The position numbers and the translations under genes are program-made. This document shows positions 16,309 through 25,516 of a DNA stretch of 64,000 nt, piece by piece. How positions within the stretch are numbered: the stretch's first letter is position 1; every line of letters begins with the position of its first letter. The notes below the pieces were generated by a model, which ran no database searches, was not told where the DNA came from, and was given only the letters and a program-made list of their open reading frames with translations. Source of the DNA: Lactobacillus acidophilus (lineage in GTDB: Bacteria; Bacillota; Bacilli; Lactobacillales; Lactobacillaceae); assembly GCF_034298135.1 (NCBI RefSeq), contig NZ_CP139575.1, positions 1,550,001 through 1,614,000 on the forward strand, read 5' to 3'.

Positions 16309-17079
16309 ATGACCAACATTTTAACTAAAGAACAAGTCAATCAATTCTTAACTGCACGCAAAAAGGCGGCTACTTTAACCGCCACTGGAGTCTTGCTTTG
16401 TATTCTAAGCTCTGCTCCTCTTCTTGCACTTATTAGCTTTGCTAGATTTAGCCCATCTACACCACCACTTGAAATAATGATCTCACTAGGTGTCATTATT
16501 TTGCTAATCATCGTAGCTACTGGAGTTGCATTCTTTATTGCTGCTAACCGCCATATTAAAATTTATGAAAAGTTAGAATACGAAGACTGTAAATTAGATG
16601 AGGAAACGACTAAACAAGTCCAAGCCCAAAAAGAGCACTACGCTTCAACTTACACGACAATGACAATTATCGCTACCGTTTTATGTATTATCTCTGCTAT
16701 TCCAATTCTCTGCGGTGCATTCTTCACGCCATATCTTTCAGGTAATCAAATTGATTCCCTAATGACTGGGTTAGTCGCAATTACCTTAGTTTTAATCTCT
16801 ATAGGCGTCTTCTTCTTTGTTAAAAACAACACCATTGAAGATGGCTATGATATCTTGCTTCAGGTCAAAGATTACTCCCCTAAAAACAAAATAGGACGTA
16901 AAAAGATGCGTAAGTATGCCACAATCTATTGGCTAATTGCTACCGCACTTTATCTAGGCTACAGCTTCGTAACCGAAAATTGGGAACACAGCTGGATAGT
17001 CTGGCCGATTGCCGGAATTACTTACGGCATTATAGAAAAATTATTCAGTTTAAAAGGCAATAACCTCTCCTCTGAATAA
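16309..17079 (+). CDS. Membrane protein resembling the C-terminal domain of the adjacent XRE regulator
   Basis: 256 residues from the ATG at 16309, chosen because AGAGGTG precedes it by about 7 nt; the frame from 16270 has no such site. It has about six hydrophobic segments. Pieces such as VNQFLTARKKAA, LLCILSSAPLL and VLCIISAIPIL mirror QITQYLEVAKKTA and VLCILALIPLI in the regulator, in the same order. It lies 83 nt downstream on the same strand. It could modulate the regulator or be its target. No enzymatic motif is seen. Confidence 0.7.
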   Translation: MTNILTKEQVNQFLTARKKAATLTATGVLLCILSSAPLLALISFARFSPSTPPLEIMISLGVIILLIIVATGVAFFIAANRHIKIYEKLEYEDCKLDEETTKQVQAQKEHYASTYTTMTIIATVLCIISAIPILCGAFFTPYLSGNQIDSLMTGLVAITLVLISIGVFFFVKNNTIEDGYDILLQVKDYSPKNKIGRKKMRKYATIYWLIATALYLGYSFVTENWEHSWIVWPIAGITYGIIEKLFSLKGNNLSSE

Positions 17080-17155
17080 AAATAATCGAACATTATTCCT
17101 TAATTTTCCACTTGTGTTCGGTAATATATTTTGTTAAGATTAAGCCAATACAAAT

Positions 17156-17220
17156 ATCTATATATCGTCGAAATAAGGTCGACAGTTTCTACCCACTACC
17201 GTAAATGGTGGACTATAGGT
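17156..17220 (+). promoter_or_regulatory. Guanine riboswitch aptamer
   Basis: P1 pairs ATCTAT (17156-17161) with ATAGGT (17215-17220). P2 is GTCGA/TCGAC with loop AATAAGG, followed by the conserved J2/3 CAGTTTCTACC. P3 closes the loop ACCGTAAATG. J3/1 reads GACTATAG with C at the specificity position, so guanine/xanthine-type rather than adenine. It controls xpt-pbuX. Confidence 0.93.
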
Positions 17221-17247
17221 AAACGAAATTAAGAAATATAAACTCTT

Positions 17248-17297
17248 AAGGACTTCTTTTACCTAAAAATCTAGGTAGAAGGAGCCCTTATTTTTTT
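17248..17297 (+). terminator. Riboswitch expression-platform terminator
   Basis: AAGGaCTTCTTTTACCTA pairs with TAGGTAGAAGGAGcCCTT, followed by ATTTTTTT. It lies between the aptamer and the xpt ribosome site, so guanine binding is expected to stop transcription here. Confidence 0.9.
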
Positions 17298-17310
17298 CAG
17301 GAGGATTAAG

Positions 17311-17889
17311 TTGAAGCTACTAGAAGAGAGAATTAAACGAGACGGTGAAGTTTTAGATGGAAATGTTCTTAAGATTAATTCATTCTTAAACCACCAAGTT
17401 GACCCTAAATTAATGATGGAAGTTGGCAAAGAATTTAAACGACTTTTTGCTGGTGAACAGATCGATAAAGTCTTAACCTGTGAAGCTTCAGGCATCGCAC
17501 CAGGCGTAATGACCGCTTATCAACTTGGGGTACCTATGGTTTTCGCCAGAAAGAAGAAACCATCAACTTTAAATGACGCTGTTTATTGGGCAGATGTCTT
17601 CTCATATACTAAAAAAGTAAATAACAAGATCTGTGTTGAAGAAAAATTCTTACACGAAGGCGAAAACATTTTAATCATTGATGACTTTGTAGCCCATGGC
17701 GAGGCCGTTAAGGGTATGGTCAATATTGCTAAACAAGCCCACTGCAACATCGTCGGTGTCGGTGCTGTTGTCGCTAAAACCTTCCAAGGCGGAAGTGATT
17801 GGGTTAAAGATGAAGGCCTTCGTTTTGAATCTTTGGCAAGTATTGCTAGTTTCAAAGATGGCCAAGTACACTTTGAAGGGGAAGAATAA
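17311..17889 (+). CDS. xpt: Xanthine phosphoribosyltransferase
   Basis: 192 residues. It joins xanthine to PRPP to give XMP for salvage. The PRPP loop is ILIIDDFVAHGEAVKG near residue 125, and the FARKKKPSTLN segment near residue 75 is family-specific. The start is TTG at 17311, 6 nt after AGGAGG; the first codons LKLLEERI match the family N-terminus. It is the first gene after the guanine riboswitch; the transporter gene follows by 7 nt. Confidence 0.97.
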   Translation: MKLLEERIKRDGEVLDGNVLKINSFLNHQVDPKLMMEVGKEFKRLFAGEQIDKVLTCEASGIAPGVMTAYQLGVPMVFARKKKPSTLNDAVYWADVFSYTKKVNNKICVEEKFLHEGENILIIDDFVAHGEAVKGMVNIAKQAHCNIVGVGAVVAKTFQGGSDWVKDEGLRFESLASIASFKDGQVHFEGEE

Positions 17890-17896
17890 ATAAAAA

Positions 17897-19177
17897 ATGG
17901 CACAAAAAGAAGTTAGTCACAAAAAAGCTGCTGTCTTAGGCTTACAACACCTGCTTGCCATGTACTCCGGTGCCGTTGCCGTTCCTCTTTTGATCGGTAC
18001 AGCACTCAAGTTCAATAGCCAGCAGATGACTTACCTTGTTTCCATTGATATTTTTATGTGTGGTTTTGCCACTCTTATTCAATTATTCCGAAATAAATAT
18101 TTTGGAATTGGTTTACCTGTAGTTTTAGGTTGTGCTATTCAAGCAGTAGCTCCACTTGAAATGATTGGACAAAAATTCTCCATTAATACGATGTATGGAG
18201 CAATTATCGTAGCTGGAATTTTCGTGTTTCTAATCGCTGGTTGGTTTTCAAAAATAAAAAAATTATTTCCACCAGTAGTTACAGGAACTCTAATTACAGT
18301 TATCGGACTAACTTTAATTCCCGTTGCTGTCCAAAATATGGGCGGCGGAAATGCTCAAGCCAAAGACTTCGGTGATGCAAAAAATCTTATCGCAGCCTTT
18401 TTAACCATCATCATCATCGTCGCCATCGAAGTCTGGACTAAAGGATTCCTTCGTTCAATCTCAGTTTTAATTGGGTTAATTGCCGGAACAGTTATTGCAG
18501 GCTTTATGGGACTTGTTTCACTAAAACCAGTTGCAGAAGCTTCATGGTTCCACTTGCCACAGCTTTTCTACTTCGGCGTTCCCGAATTTGAATGGTCGTC
18601 TTGTTTAACAATGATTATCATTGCATTAGTTTCAATGGTTGAATCAACCGGTGTATTCTTTGCAATCGGCGACTTACTTCATAAAGATATTACCGAAGAT
18701 GACCTTAAAAAAGGTTATCGTGCAGAAGGGATTGCACAAATTTTCGGTGGGCTTTTCAACACCTTCCCATACACTACTTTTTCTCAAAATGTAGGTCTTC
18801 TTCAATTATCCGGCATCAAAACTAAACGTCCTATTTATTGGGCAGCTGGATTATTAATGGCCATGGGCCTTCTTCCTAAAATCGGTGCTCTTGTTACCAT
18901 TATTCCAGATTCCGTTTTGGGCGGCGCAATGTTAGTCATGTTCACTATGATTGCCGTTCAAGGAATCAGAATGTTAACCAAAGTTGATTTTGATAATAAC
19001 CGGAACATCCTCGTGGTTGCTATTTCAATCGGATTAGGCTTAGGCGTTACCGTTTACCCACAGCTTTTTCAAACTTTACCTCAAACAATTCAATTATTCT
19101 TAGGGAACGGTATCGTAGTTGCAAGTATCTCTGCAACATTGCTTAATCTTTTATTTAACGGAAGAAGGGATGCCTAG
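17897..19177 (+). CDS. pbuX: Xanthine permease (NCS2 family)
   Basis: 426 residues with about 12-14 membrane segments. The NCS2 features LQHLLAMYSGAVAVPLLIG near the N-terminus, the substrate-site FGGLFNTFPYTTFSQNVGL block near residue 290 and a TM8 glutamate (SMVESTGVFF, near residue 250) are all present. It brings xanthine in with protons and supplies Xpt. Seven nt separate it from xpt; both are under the riboswitch. Confidence 0.95.
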   Translation: MAQKEVSHKKAAVLGLQHLLAMYSGAVAVPLLIGTALKFNSQQMTYLVSIDIFMCGFATLIQLFRNKYFGIGLPVVLGCAIQAVAPLEMIGQKFSINTMYGAIIVAGIFVFLIAGWFSKIKKLFPPVVTGTLITVIGLTLIPVAVQNMGGGNAQAKDFGDAKNLIAAFLTIIIIVAIEVWTKGFLRSISVLIGLIAGTVIAGFMGLVSLKPVAEASWFHLPQLFYFGVPEFEWSSCLTMIIIALVSMVESTGVFFAIGDLLHKDITEDDLKKGYRAEGIAQIFGGLFNTFPYTTFSQNVGLLQLSGIKTKRPIYWAAGLLMAMGLLPKIGALVTIIPDSVLGGAMLVMFTMIAVQGIRMLTKVDFDNNRNILVVAISIGLGLGVTVYPQLFQTLPQTIQLFLGNGIVVASISATLLNLLFNGRRDA

Positions 19178-19237
19178 TAAAAATATTTATTCTTCATAAT
19201 ATATTATCTCGTAATTTTCTATAAATATCCTTAACCT

Positions 19238-19272
19238 AAAAAGCGCTTGAATCCCTCATTCAAGTGCTTTTT
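19238..19272. terminator. Bidirectional terminator
   Basis: AAAAAGCGCTTGAAT and ATTCAAGTGCTTTTT flank CCCTC. It ends pbuX and the convergent TMEM175-like gene. Confidence 0.88.
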
Positions 19273-19876
19273 ACTTACGATAATGACGATGCTGTTTTCT
19301 CACTCGATCAGGAGTAAAAAATGAAACAAGCGGTAAAACTAAATAAACAATTAACGTGATTTTAGGTACTAAAATTAAAATCACAGCTAAAGGAATACCT
19401 AAAGTCAATGTTCTAACCAAAGTTGTTTGCCAAACTGCTTTTTTATGAATTTGATCATAATTACCAGCAATAAAAGTCCAAAAAATACACATTTGAACAA
19501 CTAAATATATGCCACCATAAACTGATAATGCGAGTGGCGATGGATCCTTGATAATCCACTTAGTCATTATAGGGATAAAAGATAATGTTAATAAGAAGAA
19601 AAAATCTGCAATGACTACTCTTTTAGTGGCTTTCTTAAATGTAGAGAAGGTACGATGTGCATCATACCAAAAATCAGCTACAATAAAGAAACTAACACTA
19701 TAATTTATTGCATCAAACAAAAATTTTTTAAGATCTGCATCTGTTTTTGGTGCAGGAAGCGATAAGACCATAATAGTGATAATGATTGCTATCACACCAT
19801 CGTTAAAAGTAACTAAATGGTCACGAAGAGATCTTTGATATCGTTCAATAAATTTATCTTGCCTGTCATTTGTCAT
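19271..19876 (-). CDS. TMEM175/DUF1211-family potassium channel-like protein
   Basis: About 202 residues, six hydrophobic segments. Bacterial TMEM175 proteins form tetrameric K+ channels with a conserved FSD motif in the first helix; here it is FNDGVIAIIITIMVLS near residue 25, so Ser is Asn. The ATG at 19876 is preferred: AGGGG lies about 10 nt before it, whereas the ATG at 19882 is too close. It is a single gene, divergent from the AraC regulator. Confidence 0.8.
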   Translation of the reverse strand: MTNDRQDKFIERYQRSLRDHLVTFNDGVIAIIITIMVLSLPAPKTDADLKKFLFDAINYSVSFFIVADFWYDAHRTFSTFKKATKRVVIADFFFLLTLSFIPIMTKWIIKDPSPLALSVYGGIYLVVQMCIFWTFIAGNYDQIHKKAVWQTTLVRTLTLGIPLAVILILVPKITLIVYLVLPLVSFFTPDRVRKQHRHYRK

Positions 19877-19950
19877 TTTCATTATTCCCCTAAATTCCAA
19901 TCTTTCTCTATAATAGAGAAAAGAGAATTTTTTTCAATAGTGAGGAAAAT

Positions 19951-20772
19951 ATGTCTAATCAATATCATAACTTCAATAGTCAAATCGAAAGCCACATTCT
20001 TTTTTATGGACATCAAAAATGTAAACCAGATGAATATTTTGATGGTACTAATTTGCGTAAAAACGACATTTTATACTATGTTCTTGATGGAAAAGGAACA
20101 TTTAACTCCAGCGGCCATCATGTAGCCAAGTTAGCCAAAGGAGATCTATTTTTAGTTCCCCGAAGTAGAACTTGCTATTTTGAAGCCGATCACGATAATC
20201 CCTGGGAATATTTTTGGATTGGCCTGTCTGGTGCAGGAACCAACGAAATGATTAAAGCATCAAACCTACCTAATAAAAATTTTTTACGTCAAATTCAAAA
20301 GACTGAATTTTTTGAAACATTAAAAGAACTCTATTCTACTTTAAATGAAGATAGTTCCTTATTAAACAACGTTAAAATTGCTTCTCTTACCTATCAGCTT
20401 TTTTACCATTTAATAGATGAATTTCCTAATCATCCATCAATACGTAAAACTCCTAAAATTGATCAATACCAAATTGCCATTGATTATCTAAATAAAAATT
20501 ACACCGATCCTACTTGCAATATTGTGGAACTCTGTAATCGACTCGGTGTGTCACGTAGTTTCTTGTATTCTTTATTTAGAAAAAATACCAAAATTTCACC
20601 ACAAAAGTACCTCATGCAATTGCGTATGGAGGCAGCTAAGAAAGAGTTACTTAATACTACGCATAATTTAAAGGAAATTGCTAGAAAAGTGGGCTATGGC
20701 GATGAATTTACGTTTTCCAAGGCTTTTAAACGCTATAGTGGTGTCAGTCCTAATGTATTTCGGGGAAAATAA
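19951..20772 (+). CDS. AraC-family transcription regulator
   Basis: 273 residues. An N-terminal cupin sensor (residues about 35-95, with GDLFLVPRSRTCYFEAD) is followed by two AraC helix-turn-helix motifs from about 175, ending in the signature KEIARKVGYGDEFTFSKAFK. It resembles MsmR/RafR sugar-operon activators. The dipeptidase gene lies downstream with its own promoter, and no sugar genes adjoin, so its target is unclear. Confidence 0.88.
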   Translation: MSNQYHNFNSQIESHILFYGHQKCKPDEYFDGTNLRKNDILYYVLDGKGTFNSSGHHVAKLAKGDLFLVPRSRTCYFEADHDNPWEYFWIGLSGAGTNEMIKASNLPNKNFLRQIQKTEFFETLKELYSTLNEDSSLLNNVKIASLTYQLFYHLIDEFPNHPSIRKTPKIDQYQIAIDYLNKNYTDPTCNIVELCNRLGVSRSFLYSLFRKNTKISPQKYLMQLRMEAAKKELLNTTHNLKEIARKVGYGDEFTFSKAFKRYSGVSPNVFRGK

Positions 20773-20781
20773 TTATATTCT

Positions 20782-20811
20782 TTGCTTATGCTATACATTT
20801 TTGCATACAAT
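20782..20811 (+). promoter_or_regulatory. Promoter of the C69 dipeptidase gene
   Basis: TTGCTT (20782-20787), 18-bp spacer, TACAAT (20806-20811), located 37 nt before the gene. Confidence 0.55.
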
Positions 20812-20847
20812 ATTAACTGTAAGATTATTTAGCAAAGGAAGAATTTA

Positions 20848-22272
20848 ATGAAACAAACAGAATGTACTACTATCTTAGTAGGTAAAAAAGCAACTATCGA
20901 CGGTTCAACCATGATCGCACGTAGTGAAGACGGTGGTCGTGTAATTATCCCTGAAGGGTTCAAAGTAGTTAACCCTGAAGAACAACCTAAGCACTACACT
21001 AGCGCTATCAGTAAGCAAAAGATTGATGATACAGACTTAGCTGAAACTCCACTTCGTTACACCTCAGCACCTGATGTATCTGGTGAAAATGGTATTTGGG
21101 GAGCAGCTGGTATTAATTCTGAAAATATCGCCATGACTGCTACTGAAACTATTACTACTAATTCACGTATTCAAGGTGTTGACCCACTCCTTGACCCAGC
21201 TGAAGGTGGTCTTGGTGAAGAAGATTTCGTTACACTAACGCTTCCATACATTCACTCAGCTTTTGATGGTGTTAAGCGCGTAGGTTACCTAGTTGAAAAA
21301 TACGGTACTTACGAAATGAACGGCATGGCTTTTTCAGATAAAGATACTATTTGGTACCTTGAAACTATCGGTGGTCACCACTGGATTGCACGTCGCATCC
21401 CTGACGATGCATATGTTATTGCTCCAAACCGTTTGAACATCGATGAATTCGACTTCGATGATACCGACAATTTTGCTGCAGCTAGTGACTTGAAAGACTT
21501 AATCAGTGAATATCACTTGAACCCAGACCGTGAAGGCTACAACATGCGCCACATCTTTGGTTCATCAACTATCAAGGACGCTCACTACAACAATCCACGT
21601 GCTTGGTACATTCACAACTACTTCGATCCAGACTTCGGCGGCACTCCCGCTGATCAAGATCAACCATTCATTTGCCACGCAAATCGTTTGATCTCAATCG
21701 AAGATATTAAGTGGGCCGAAAGTTCACACTACCAAGACACTCCATACGATGCTTATGGCGACCAAGGTACTCCGGAACAAAAGAAGACCTTCCGTCCAAT
21801 TGGTATTAACCGTAACTTCGAAACTCACATTTTACAAATTAGAAACGACGTCCCTGCAGAAATCGCTGGTGTTCAATGGTTGGCATTTGGCCCTAATACC
21901 TTCAACTCAATGGTGCCATTCTATACTAATGTAACTACTACACCAGAAAGCTTCCAAACTACTCCTAAGTTCAACTTGAACAAGATCTTCTGGCTTAATA
22001 AGTTAACTGCCCAACTTGGTGACACCAATTACCGCGTATACGGAGAACTTGAAGATGCTTTTGAACAAAAGAGTTTGGCACAATGCCACAAGATCCAACA
22101 CGACACTGACAAAGAAGTTAAGGGTCTTTCAGGTAAGGAATTACAAGATAAGTTAAACGCAGCTAACCAGTTGATGGCCGACACTGTTTACAACAATACC
22201 GTTGAACTTCTTGGTCAAATGGTTGACGAAGGTCACGGTTTGATGACTTTGAAGTACGACTTGCTTGATTAG
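20848..22272 (+). CDS. pepD: C69-family dipeptidase
   Basis: 474 residues, an Ntn-hydrolase peptidase (PepD type of lactobacilli) that splits dipeptides from imported peptides. The catalytic Cys is residue 6 (TECTTILVGKKATIDGSTM). RSEDGG and GTYEMNGMAFSD follow as family features. There is no signal peptide, so it acts in the cytoplasm. AAAGGAAG precedes the ATG. Codon use is strongly biased to preferred codons (GGT, CGT, AAG), suggesting high expression. Other pepD paralogues are common in these species. Confidence 0.93.
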   Translation: MKQTECTTILVGKKATIDGSTMIARSEDGGRVIIPEGFKVVNPEEQPKHYTSAISKQKIDDTDLAETPLRYTSAPDVSGENGIWGAAGINSENIAMTATETITTNSRIQGVDPLLDPAEGGLGEEDFVTLTLPYIHSAFDGVKRVGYLVEKYGTYEMNGMAFSDKDTIWYLETIGGHHWIARRIPDDAYVIAPNRLNIDEFDFDDTDNFAAASDLKDLISEYHLNPDREGYNMRHIFGSSTIKDAHYNNPRAWYIHNYFDPDFGGTPADQDQPFICHANRLISIEDIKWAESSHYQDTPYDAYGDQGTPEQKKTFRPIGINRNFETHILQIRNDVPAEIAGVQWLAFGPNTFNSMVPFYTNVTTTPESFQTTPKFNLNKIFWLNKLTAQLGDTNYRVYGELEDAFEQKSLAQCHKIQHDTDKEVKGLSGKELQDKLNAANQLMADTVYNNTVELLGQMVDEGHGLMTLKYDLLD

Positions 22273-22317
22273 TTTTATCATTAACGATGTATAAATAATA
22301 TATTTCTTGAGCAAAAT

Positions 22318-22349
22318 AAATAGGATAGCCATTCAGCTATCCTATTTTT
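22318..22349. terminator. Bidirectional terminator
   Basis: AAATAGGATAGC-CATTCA-GCTATCCTATTTTT ends pepD and murA. Confidence 0.9.
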
Positions 22350-22354
22350 AATTT

Positions 22355-23650
22355 CTATATATTATCTAAAATGCCTGGTACATCAGGGTTATCTTTAATC
22401 GTTACATCAGCACCAAGTTGACGTAACTTTTCTTGAATTCGATCATAACCACGTAAAATATTACCGGCTTTATCGATAACCGTCGTACCGTGTGCCATCA
22501 ATCCAGCAATCATCAAACATGCACCTGCACGAATCTCACCTGCAATTACTTCTGCACCGTGAAGTTGTTCAGTTGGGTGAGCCAAGATGATGTTATCTGC
22601 AACTTTAATATTGGCACCCATCTTTTGTAATTGAGCAATATGACCAATTCGTTGCGGATAAATATTATCGATTACAACACCTTCACCAGACTTAGCAGTA
22701 AGAAGCAGTGGAGTAATCGGCTGTTGTAAATCTGTGGCAAAACCTGGATAAACATCAGTCTTTACTTGCACCATCTTCAAATCACCAGCAGGATACACAT
22801 AAAGAGAATCTTCATCGGCATCAATTACAACGCCCATCTCTTCCACCTTAGCAAGGTATGAATCAAGGTGTTCCTCAATAATATTATGAATACGAATACC
22901 ATTACCAATGCACGCAGCAAGAGATACATAAGTACCAGCTTCAATTCTATCTGGAATAATTGTATGCGGAATTTGCGCTTTAAGCATTTCCACACCTTCA
23001 ATACGAATCACATCAGTACCGGCACCACGAATAACTGCCCCCATGTTATTTAAGAAGGTTGCTAAATCGATAATTTCCGGTTCTTTCGCGGCATTTTCAA
23101 TAATAGTTTGGCCTTGTGCAGTTACACTAGCCATAATAATATTCATTGTTGCCCCAACAGATGGCATCTTAAGATGAATCTTCGCACCATGCAAGCCATC
23201 TTCTGGAGCAGTAATTATAATTTGATCATTTTCATTTTTAACGCTGGCGCCTAAGGCTTCAAAGCCTTTAATATGTTGGTCTATAGGACGTGGTCCGATA
23301 TCGTCACCACCAGGGAAGCCCACAACTGCTTTGCCAAATCGACCAAGAAGTGCACCCATAAAGTAATATGATGCACGTAAACTCTTAATCTTACCAGCTG
23401 GCAATGGACTCATCTTAATATCTGTTGGATCAATGCGTAAAGTTGTTTCTTTAAACTCACAACGTACATCCATTTCATCTAATAAGTCCATCAAGTTGAT
23501 CACATCAGCAATTCTTGGGACGCCTTCCAAGACTACTGGTGTTCTCGACAAAATTGATGCTGGGATTAATGCAACTGTTGAATTTTTAGCTCCACCGATC
23601 CAAACATCACCCTGCAAGGGCTTTCCACCATGAATAATCATCTGCTTCAT
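22355..23650 (-). CDS. murA: UDP-N-acetylglucosamine 1-carboxyvinyltransferase with Asp in place of active-site Cys
   Basis: 431 residues from the ATG at 23650 (start MKQMIIHGGKPLQGD). It catalyses the first committed step of peptidoglycan synthesis, transferring enolpyruvate from PEP to UDP-GlcNAc. The active-site loop that normally reads GGCAIGPR reads FPGGDDIGPRPIDQH, so the residue equivalent to Cys115 is Asp. Enzymes with this change remain active and resist fosfomycin, as known in mycobacteria. Other motifs (KPLQG, RAGA) are intact. An upstream TTG at 23680 has no ribosome site. Confidence 0.95.
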   Translation of the reverse strand: MKQMIIHGGKPLQGDVWIGGAKNSTVALIPASILSRTPVVLEGVPRIADVINLMDLLDEMDVRCEFKETTLRIDPTDIKMSPLPAGKIKSLRASYYFMGALLGRFGKAVVGFPGGDDIGPRPIDQHIKGFEALGASVKNENDQIIITAPEDGLHGAKIHLKMPSVGATMNIIMASVTAQGQTIIENAAKEPEIIDLATFLNNMGAVIRGAGTDVIRIEGVEMLKAQIPHTIIPDRIEAGTYVSLAACIGNGIRIHNIIEEHLDSYLAKVEEMGVVIDADEDSLYVYPAGDLKMVQVKTDVYPGFATDLQQPITPLLLTAKSGEGVVIDNIYPQRIGHIAQLQKMGANIKVADNIILAHPTEQLHGAEVIAGEIRAGACLMIAGLMAHGTTVIDKAGNILRGYDRIQEKLRQLGADVTIKDNPDVPGILDNI

Positions 23651-23710
23651 TGGCGAAAACAAATCCTTTTCTACTTTCAATTAATCATTATAATGTTAAA
23701 GGATATTGAC

Positions 23711-23746
23711 AAAAAAAACAAGAGTAGAGCCCCCCTACTCTTGTTT
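23711..23746 (-). terminator. pyrG terminator
   Basis: On the minus strand AACAAGAGTAG-GGGGGCT-CTACTCTTGTT followed by a T-run, between pyrG and murA. Confidence 0.88.
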
Positions 23747-23779
23747 TCTTAATATTTTGTATAACATAAATTCAGTATT

Positions 23780-25399
23780 TTAGAATTTTTGTGCTGGAAG
23801 ACCACTAGCTGCACCGATGAATGACTTGAATAAGCCTTCTGGACGTTGTGGACGGCTCAAGAATTCTGGGTGGTATTGAGCTGCAATAAAGAACTTCTTC
23901 TTTGGTAATTCGATAATTTCAACTAAGCGATTATCTGGAGATACACCTGAGAAGACCATACCAGCCTTTTCAAAAGCTTCACGATATTTATTGTTAAATT
24001 CGAAACGGTGACGGTGACGTTCTTGGATAACATCTTGATTATCGTAAGCTTCGCGAGTCTTAGTACCTTCCTTAAGTGTTGCTGGATAAAGACCCAAACG
24101 TAAAGTACCACCAATATTTTCTTCATCACGCTTATCAGCCATGATATCAATAATGTTGTTCTTGCAGTTTGGTTCAGCTTCTGCACTGTTGGCATCTTCA
24201 AGATTCAATACGTTACGTGCAAATTCAACACTGGCCATTTGCATCCCTAAACAAATACCCAAGAATGGAATATCATTTTCACGAGCATACTTGATAGCAG
24301 TGATCATACCTTCAAGTCCACGAGTACCAAAACCACCAGGTACGATCAAACCATCTGAATCCTTCATAATTTCTGCAATATTATCTTCAGTAATATCTTC
24401 AGCTTGTACCTTATCTACCTCAATCTTAGTGTTGTAAAGGTAGCCTGCATGTTGTAACGCATCAGTAACTGAAATATATGCATCTTCAAGCTCTACATAT
24501 TTACCAACTAAAGTAATCTTAGTCTTGTGTTCCAAGTTCTTAGCACGTTCGTCAAGCTTCTTCCAAGCTTCCATATCAGCCTCAGGCTTTGGACTTTCAA
24601 GATGCAAGAAATCACAAACTTTTTGATCCATACCTTGCTTTTGGAATTCCAAAGGAACATCGAATAATGAAGGAGCATCAATTGATTCAATGATTCGATC
24701 TACAGGAACATCTGTAAAGTCTGAAATCTTGTCTTTATGTTCTTGATCAATTGGTTGTTCTGCACGAAGAACAAGCATGTTAGGCTGAATACCAATACTG
24801 CGAAGTTCAGCAACTGAATGTTGAGTTGGCTTAGTTTTCATTTCGTGAGCTGCATGAAGAAGTGGTACTAAAGTACAGTGGATGTACATTACGTTATCTT
24901 CACCAACTTCACGACGCATTTGACGAATAGCTTCCATGAATGGAGTTGATTCAATATCACCAACAGTACCACCAATTTCAGAAATAATTACATCTGAATC
25001 AGTAGTAAGAGCTGCACGCATGATCTTCTTCTTGATCATATTAGTAATGTGTGGAATTACTTGAACTGTAGCACCGTGGTAATCACCGCGACGTTCTTTT
25101 TCCAAAACTTCTTGATAAATTTTACCAGTAGTAACGTTAGAGTACTTGCTAGTTCTAACGTCTACAATTCTTTCATAGTGACCTAAGTCAAGGTCAGCTT
25201 CTGTACCATCATCAGTAACATAAACTTCACCGTGTTGGTAAGGATTCATTGTACCCGGATCAATATTAATATATGGGTCAAACTTTTGCATGGTTACCTT
25301 TAAACCACGATTTTTAAGAAGTCGACCTAGACTTGATGCAGTAATACCTTTACCAAGTGAAGATACGACACCGCCAGTTACGAAAATATATTTTGTCAT
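23780..25399 (-). CDS. pyrG: CTP synthase
   Basis: 539 residues. It aminates UTP to CTP using glutamine. The synthetase domain begins [19 protein letters not shown] (P-loop). The C-terminal amidotransferase has the nucleophile in FLGICLGMQ near residue 385 and HPEFLSRP near the end. It is preceded by an attenuator leader with all marks of CTP-sensed control, between rpoE and pyrG, the same pairing as in Bacillus. Confidence 0.98.
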   Translation of the reverse strand: MTKYIFVTGGVVSSLGKGITASSLGRLLKNRGLKVTMQKFDPYINIDPGTMNPYQHGEVYVTDDGTEADLDLGHYERIVDVRTSKYSNVTTGKIYQEVLEKERRGDYHGATVQVIPHITNMIKKKIMRAALTTDSDVIISEIGGTVGDIESTPFMEAIRQMRREVGEDNVMYIHCTLVPLLHAAHEMKTKPTQHSVAELRSIGIQPNMLVLRAEQPIDQEHKDKISDFTDVPVDRIIESIDAPSLFDVPLEFQKQGMDQKVCDFLHLESPKPEADMEAWKKLDERAKNLEHKTKITLVGKYVELEDAYISVTDALQHAGYLYNTKIEVDKVQAEDITEDNIAEIMKDSDGLIVPGGFGTRGLEGMITAIKYARENDIPFLGICLGMQMASVEFARNVLNLEDANSAEAEPNCKNNIIDIMADKRDEENIGGTLRLGLYPATLKEGTKTREAYDNQDVIQERHRHRFEFNNKYREAFEKAGMVFSGVSPDNRLVEIIELPKKKFFIAAQYHPEFLSRPQRPEGLFKSFIGAASGLPAQKF

Positions 25400-25437
25400 T
25401 GTATGCTGCTCCTTTTTACTATCCTTTTAAACAAAAA

Positions 25438-25456
25438 AGCTCCCATTCAGGGAGCT
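25438..25456 (-). terminator. pyrG: pyrG leader attenuator hairpin
   Basis: AGCTCCC-TGAAT-GGGAGCT followed by TTTTTT on the minus strand. The pyrimidine-rich 5' arm (CUCCC) can pair with extra G residues at the transcript 5' end. Confidence 0.85.
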
Positions 25457-25469
25457 AAACGCACATAGG

Positions 25470-25511
25470 GTGCCCAACAAAAATATTATCTGCTTTTTCT
25501 TCTTAAGTCAA
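25470..25511 (-). promoter_or_regulatory. pyrG: pyrG promoter with GGGC start site
   Basis: TTGACT (25506-25511), 17-bp spacer, TAATAT (25483-25488). Eight nt after the -10 box the transcript would begin GGGCACC at 25475. In Bacillus pyrG a 5'-GGGC start allows reiterative G addition when CTP is low, and the poly-G leader then disrupts the terminator. Confidence 0.8.
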
Positions 25512-25516
25512 GCAAA

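Noticed and set aside
17583..17903. Several open frames opposite and in other phases of xpt
   Set aside because: xpt has riboswitch, ribosome site and all family motifs; the others have none.
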